16,203 nt of DNA from Candidatus Sabulitectum sp. (GTDB taxonomy: Bacteria; Fermentibacterota; Fermentibacteria; Fermentibacterales; JCC-6). A program made the position numbers and the translations under genes. This document shows, one piece after another, positions 13,544 to 16,203 of this stretch. Each line of letters opens with the position of its first letter. Position 1 is the stretch's first letter. A model generated the notes under the pieces. The model ran no database searches and had not been told where the DNA came from. It saw only the letters and a list, made by a program, of their open reading frames with translations. The stretch spans positions 1 to 16,203 of the forward strand of contig JAGLQD010000003.1 of NCBI GenBank assembly GCA_023136985.1, written 5' to 3'.

Positions 13544-15190
13544 ATGAAAATGGTTGGGGTTATTCTTTTTGCTGTTTCCTCAATGTTCGCTGTAGAGATG
13601 TCTATATGCGGCACAGAGGAACTTCTTCCTATAGGTTTTACGGATGAGGAACGGACCAGAATATCAGAGATTGGAACTTATCAGGATGCTACTGATCCGC
13701 CTCCTGCCGGTGTAAGAAACCCCGGAGAGTTTGAACCGTCAACAGGTGTAATGGTCAGATGGCCCCTTGGCGTGCCATTCGATTTTCTTGTGGATGTATC
13801 AAACAACAGCGAGCTATGGGTGATCTGTTCTTCTTCCCAGCAGGCTTCTGCGGAGTCAGCCCTTGCTTCCGCAGGGGTGAATATGAGTAATACTGATTTT
13901 ATTCTGGGGCCGACCAACTCGATCTGGATAAGGGATTATGGTCCATGGTTCATCGTACTGGCAGATGGTACTCAGGGGATATTCGATTACGATTACAATC
14001 GGCCGAGACCGGATGACGACCTTATTCCACAGGTCATCGGGGATCAGTGGGGTATTCCTGTTTATGTTTCCGATCTCATTCATACAGGTGGAAATTACAT
14101 GTCCGGCGGCCTTGGTGAGGCTATGTCCACTGACCTTGTATATGTTGAGGATCCTCATTCCGATTCCTGGGTAGACACTCAGATGGAGGAGTATCTCGGT
14201 ATTACACAGTACACCACATTTGAAGATCCTCAGGCCAGTTACATTGATCATATCGACTGCTGGAGCAAGATGCTCAGCCCAAGCAGGATAATGGTGCTTC
14301 AGGTTCCCCCTTCCCATGGGGATTATGCTGCACTTGAGGCTGTAGCGGATCTGATAGCTGCCAGCCCTTCACCTTATGGACATCCCTGGGAAGTCTACCG
14401 AGTATTTTCCAGTGGTACAGAGGGATATGTGAATGGGCTGCTTCACAATGATACCTACTACATGCCAGTGTGGAACACGGGAAATGATTCTCCGGCGGCA
14501 GTTGCATTCTCAGAAGCATTGCCTGGTTATACCATTACTCCGTTCTATTACTCCGGATTTGCGAACACAGATGCCCTGCACTGTAGAAGCAGAAATGTAA
14601 TTGACAGATACATGCTTCAACTGCTTCATACCCCTGTTGATACTCTGCAGTCAGGATATCCGGTTACGGTAAGTGCATTCATTCAGTCGAATCCTGCAAA
14701 CACCCTGACTTCCACAAGTATTTTCTACAGAGTTGATTCAGGCAGTTTTGTGGAGGTTTCCATGACAGAGATCAGCTCGAACAATTTCTCGGGTGTTATT
14801 CCCGCCAGTTCGAATGGTTCTTTTGTTGAATACTACATCAAGGCAGAAGATTCTTCCGGAAGAGAAAGTGCTCACCCACAGTTCGCGCCGGCAACATGGT
14901 TCAACCACTATACTGTTTCATCCACAGGTATTGCCTCCAGCGGTGTTTCAGTGAAAACACCTCTTATGGTGGGTACCAATCCTTTTAGCAGTGTTATGGC
15001 TTTCAACGGTGAGCCCGGGACCATCTTTACTGTTTTTGATTCTGCAGGAAGAGTTGTTCACAGCTCAATTGCAGCAGAGAGCGGATTGATGGAATGGATG
15101 CCGAACAGCGCAATTACAGATGGAGTTTACTTTACACAGTTCATTCACAACGGTTCTGTCTCCACAGCCAGAGCAATTCTGCTGAGATAG
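13544..15190 (+). CDS. Secreted PPAD-like peptidylarginine deiminase with Ig-like and C-terminal sorting domains
   Basis: 548 residues. Order: Sec signal peptide (MKMVGVILFAVSSMFA), a short pro-region, a PAD_porph/agmatine-deiminase-type catalytic domain (about 60-360), an Ig-like module (about 365-460) and a C-terminal domain (about 464-548). The last has the pattern of type IX secretion sorting domains: VGTNPF, VFDSAGRVVH, DGVYFTQF, ending ARAILLR. This is the architecture of P. gingivalis PPAD, which hydrolyses peptidyl-arginine to citrulline and ammonia. Active-site candidates are all present: Asp131 in WIRDYGPW, His236 and Asp238 in YIDHIDCW, Asn297 in GYVNG, and nucleophile Cys347 in DALHCRSRN. 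Arg153 and Arg155 in NRPRP, with Tyr233, match the residues that in PPAD grip the substrate C-terminal carboxylate, favouring a peptidyl rather than agmatine substrate. AAAGGA precedes the ATG. Activity and substrate are inferred. Confidence 0.85.
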   Translation: MKMVGVILFAVSSMFAVEMSICGTEELLPIGFTDEERTRISEIGTYQDATDPPPAGVRNPGEFEPSTGVMVRWPLGVPFDFLVDVSNNSELWVICSSSQQASAESALASAGVNMSNTDFILGPTNSIWIRDYGPWFIVLADGTQGIFDYDYNRPRPDDDLIPQVIGDQWGIPVYVSDLIHTGGNYMSGGLGEAMSTDLVYVEDPHSDSWVDTQMEEYLGITQYTTFEDPQASYIDHIDCWSKMLSPSRIMVLQVPPSHGDYAALEAVADLIAASPSPYGHPWEVYRVFSSGTEGYVNGLLHNDTYYMPVWNTGNDSPAAVAFSEALPGYTITPFYYSGFANTDALHCRSRNVIDRYMLQLLHTPVDTLQSGYPVTVSAFIQSNPANTLTSTSIFYRVDSGSFVEVSMTEISSNNFSGVIPASSNGSFVEYYIKAEDSSGRESAHPQFAPATWFNHYTVSSTGIASSGVSVKTPLMVGTNPFSSVMAFNGEPGTIFTVFDSAGRVVHSSIAAESGLMEWMPNSAITDGVYFTQFIHNGSVSTARAILLR

Positions 15191-15199
15191 GTGCTATAA

Positions 15200-15234
15200 C
15201 AGGTAAAGCCTCTGCAAGGCAGGGGCTTTACCTG
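15200..15234. terminator. 16-bp hairpin between convergent genes, candidate bidirectional terminator
   Basis: Left arm 15200-15215 and right arm 15219-15234 pair over 16 positions (one T-G wobble) around a 3-nt AAG loop: CAGGTAAAGCC TCTGC / GCAGG GGCTTTACCTG. It sits just after the deiminase stop and contains the stop codon of the convergent permease gene. The following T-tracts are weak on both strands, so termination efficiency is uncertain though the fold itself is very strong. Confidence 0.7.
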
Positions 15235-16070
15235 AATTTGTAGTTTATCCAGCCGCCTGTCATTACCATAATAGCACCAGCGAGAACCATCATTGACGGC
15301 ATTTCTTTAAAGACAGAAACCTGCCAGATAAGAGAAAATACAACGCTCAGATAGCCGTAGACTGCAACTTTCCCCCCGGGAGCATATCTGTAGGCTGTGG
15401 TCATAAGAACCTGCCCGAGAACACCTGCGATACCGATCCCCAGTAAGGGGAGAATTGTTGTTCCTGTTGGTATCACACCACCTGATATGGTTTTAGGCAG
15501 AAACGCTATCACAGAAAAAAGGCTGAACCAGAAGACCACCCTCAGAGGCGAATCATATTTTCTGAGAGCTCGCAGTGTTGTGTAGGCTGCCCCGGCAAAA
15601 ACAGCAGAAGCAAGGGCAAGAATAATCGCTCTTGAAACGGTCATTCCAACTGGATTGGCAACAAGCGCTACACCGGCAAAAGCTGTGATTATGGCGATGA
15701 TCTGTATTTTCTTCAGCTTTTCTCCCAGGAATATCCATGAGAAGAGCAGAACAAAGAATGGACTGAGCTTGTTAACTGTTACCGTGTCGGCAAGTGGCAG
15801 TTCTTCAAGGGCAACAAAGTAAAGAACCATTCCAATGGTGCCAAGGGCACTTCTAAGAAATAGCAGCCAGGGCTTACCGGAAACCAGAGATTCTCCCCGT
15901 TTCTTTATCAGTATGAAGGTGACAATTACCGCTACCAGTCCTCTGGCTACCAGTTTCTCGCTTGTTGGTATTCCCGAGTCTGCAGGTACCAGCTTAACTG
16001 CCAGAGGAACAAGAGAAAGAAAGAACGCAGCAGCTGTCATCAGCAGCGCGGCTTTTGTCTCTTTTGTCAA
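15228..16070 (-). CDS. EamA/DMT-family permease, two-repeat
   Basis: 280 residues and about ten hydrophobic segments, the standard two-EamA-repeat inner-membrane permease. Repeat 1 ends with the family-typical VNKLSPFFVLLFSWIFLGEKL and AGVALVANP. Repeat 2 includes GVLGQVLMTTAYRYAPGGKVAVYGYLS and ends with EMPSMMVLAGAIMVMTGG. Substrate unknown; members move metabolites, amino acids or nucleotides. The start is a TTG at 16068-16070: it gives a normal N-terminus (MTKETKAALL), and it overlaps the stop of the upstream gene as TTGA, which suggests coupled translation. No good Shine-Dalgarno is visible, in line with coupling. The next in-frame ATG, 10 codons in, would cut into the first membrane segment. 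The stop lies inside the strong hairpin shared with the convergent deiminase gene. Confidence 0.88.
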   Translation of the reverse strand: MTKETKAALLMTAAAFFLSLVPLAVKLVPADSGIPTSEKLVARGLVAVIVTFILIKKRGESLVSGKPWLLFLRSALGTIGMVLYFVALEELPLADTVTVNKLSPFFVLLFSWIFLGEKLKKIQIIAIITAFAGVALVANPVGMTVSRAIILALASAVFAGAAYTTLRALRKYDSPLRVVFWFSLFSVIAFLPKTISGGVIPTGTTILPLLGIGIAGVLGQVLMTTAYRYAPGGKVAVYGYLSVVFSLIWQVSVFKEMPSMMVLAGAIMVMTGGWINYKFR

Positions 16071-16203
16071 ATGGTTACCAGCCTGTAATCTCTGCTTCCA
16101 AGCCCGATCTTTTCACCAATGGCAAGTTGTTCCCTTCCGTCTCTGTCCGGCCTGATATGAAGAAACTTATCCTGGCCTGAAGAAGCGTTTTTTTCCAGGG
16201 GAG
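16067..16203 (-). CDS. Unidentified protein, C-terminal end only
   Basis: A minus-strand frame is open from the right edge through 45 codons to a TGA at 16067-16069. The visible end includes DKFLHIRPDRDGREQLAIGE and finishes SRDYRLVTI. The sequence is hydrophilic and ordered, not a low-complexity shadow, and no family can be named. Support for a real gene is that its stop overlaps the TTG start of the EamA permease by two bases (TTGA), a common junction in coupled operons. Confidence 0.55.
   Translation of the reverse strand, partial: PLEKNASSGQDKFLHIRPDRDGREQLAIGEKIGLGSRDYRLVTI

Noticed and set aside
13856..14317. Minus-strand ORF of 153 codons inside the deiminase gene
   Set aside because: Antisense shadow of the catalytic domain, whose motifs are all intact on the plus strand.

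Overview
The window reads as a bacterial chromosome segment of moderate GC, densely packed, with many genes abutting or overlapping and with ATG, GTG and TTG starts all in use. Gene content suggests a bacterium of the Fibrobacteres-Chlorobi-Bacteroidetes (FCB) type or a related candidate phylum. The main clue is a secreted deiminase that ends in an Ig-like module plus a type IX-secretion-like C-terminal sorting domain. The archaeal-type Thi4 thiazole synthase and the DXP-independent PdxST route to pyridoxal phosphate fit an anaerobe or deep-branching lineage. This placement is inference; no rRNA or marker gene is present. No tRNA, rRNA, CRISPR array, transposase or integrase was seen.

Left part (1-4214): the C-terminal part of a Thi4 thiazole synthase (+) meets, tail to tail with 3 nt between stop codons, a five-gene minus-strand cluster. 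In transcription order this is a small secreted protein, pdxS, pdxT, a DUF89 metal-dependent phosphatase and an FmdB-type zinc-ribbon protein. Gaps inside it are 4 nt or less, or the genes overlap, so it is probably one operon. Thiamine-thiazole and vitamin B6 synthesis thus sit side by side. A second small secreted protein (3840-4214, +) is divergent from this operon and has a good sigma-70-like promoter.

Middle (4215-7350): a minus-strand surface-glycan block holds a single-domain EamA transporter, a DegT/DnrJ/EryC1 sugar aminotransferase and a polyprenyl-phosphate sugar phosphotransferase. The set resembles a minimal pathway to make an amino sugar, attach it to the lipid carrier and perhaps flip it. 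Two candidate promoters in this block share a TTGTATTAT core with the promoter at 3791-3799.

Right part (7515-16203): a solitary RhuM-family gene, preceded by a 25-codon ORF joined to it by an ATGA overlap, lies upstream of sbcD-sbcC (double-strand-break and hairpin nuclease). Then comes a 548-residue secreted protein with the domain order and, as far as I can align from memory, the active-site and substrate-carboxylate residues of Porphyromonas gingivalis peptidylarginine deiminase. It converges on a two-domain EamA permease across a 16-bp hairpin. The permease TTG start overlaps the stop of a further gene that runs off the right edge.

The most interesting items are the PPAD-like deiminase outside Porphyromonas, the Thi4 with Met at the sulfur-donor position, the DUF89 phosphatase translationally coupled to PLP synthase, the operator-like inverted repeat on the short EamA promoter, and the tiny ORF coupled to rhuM.
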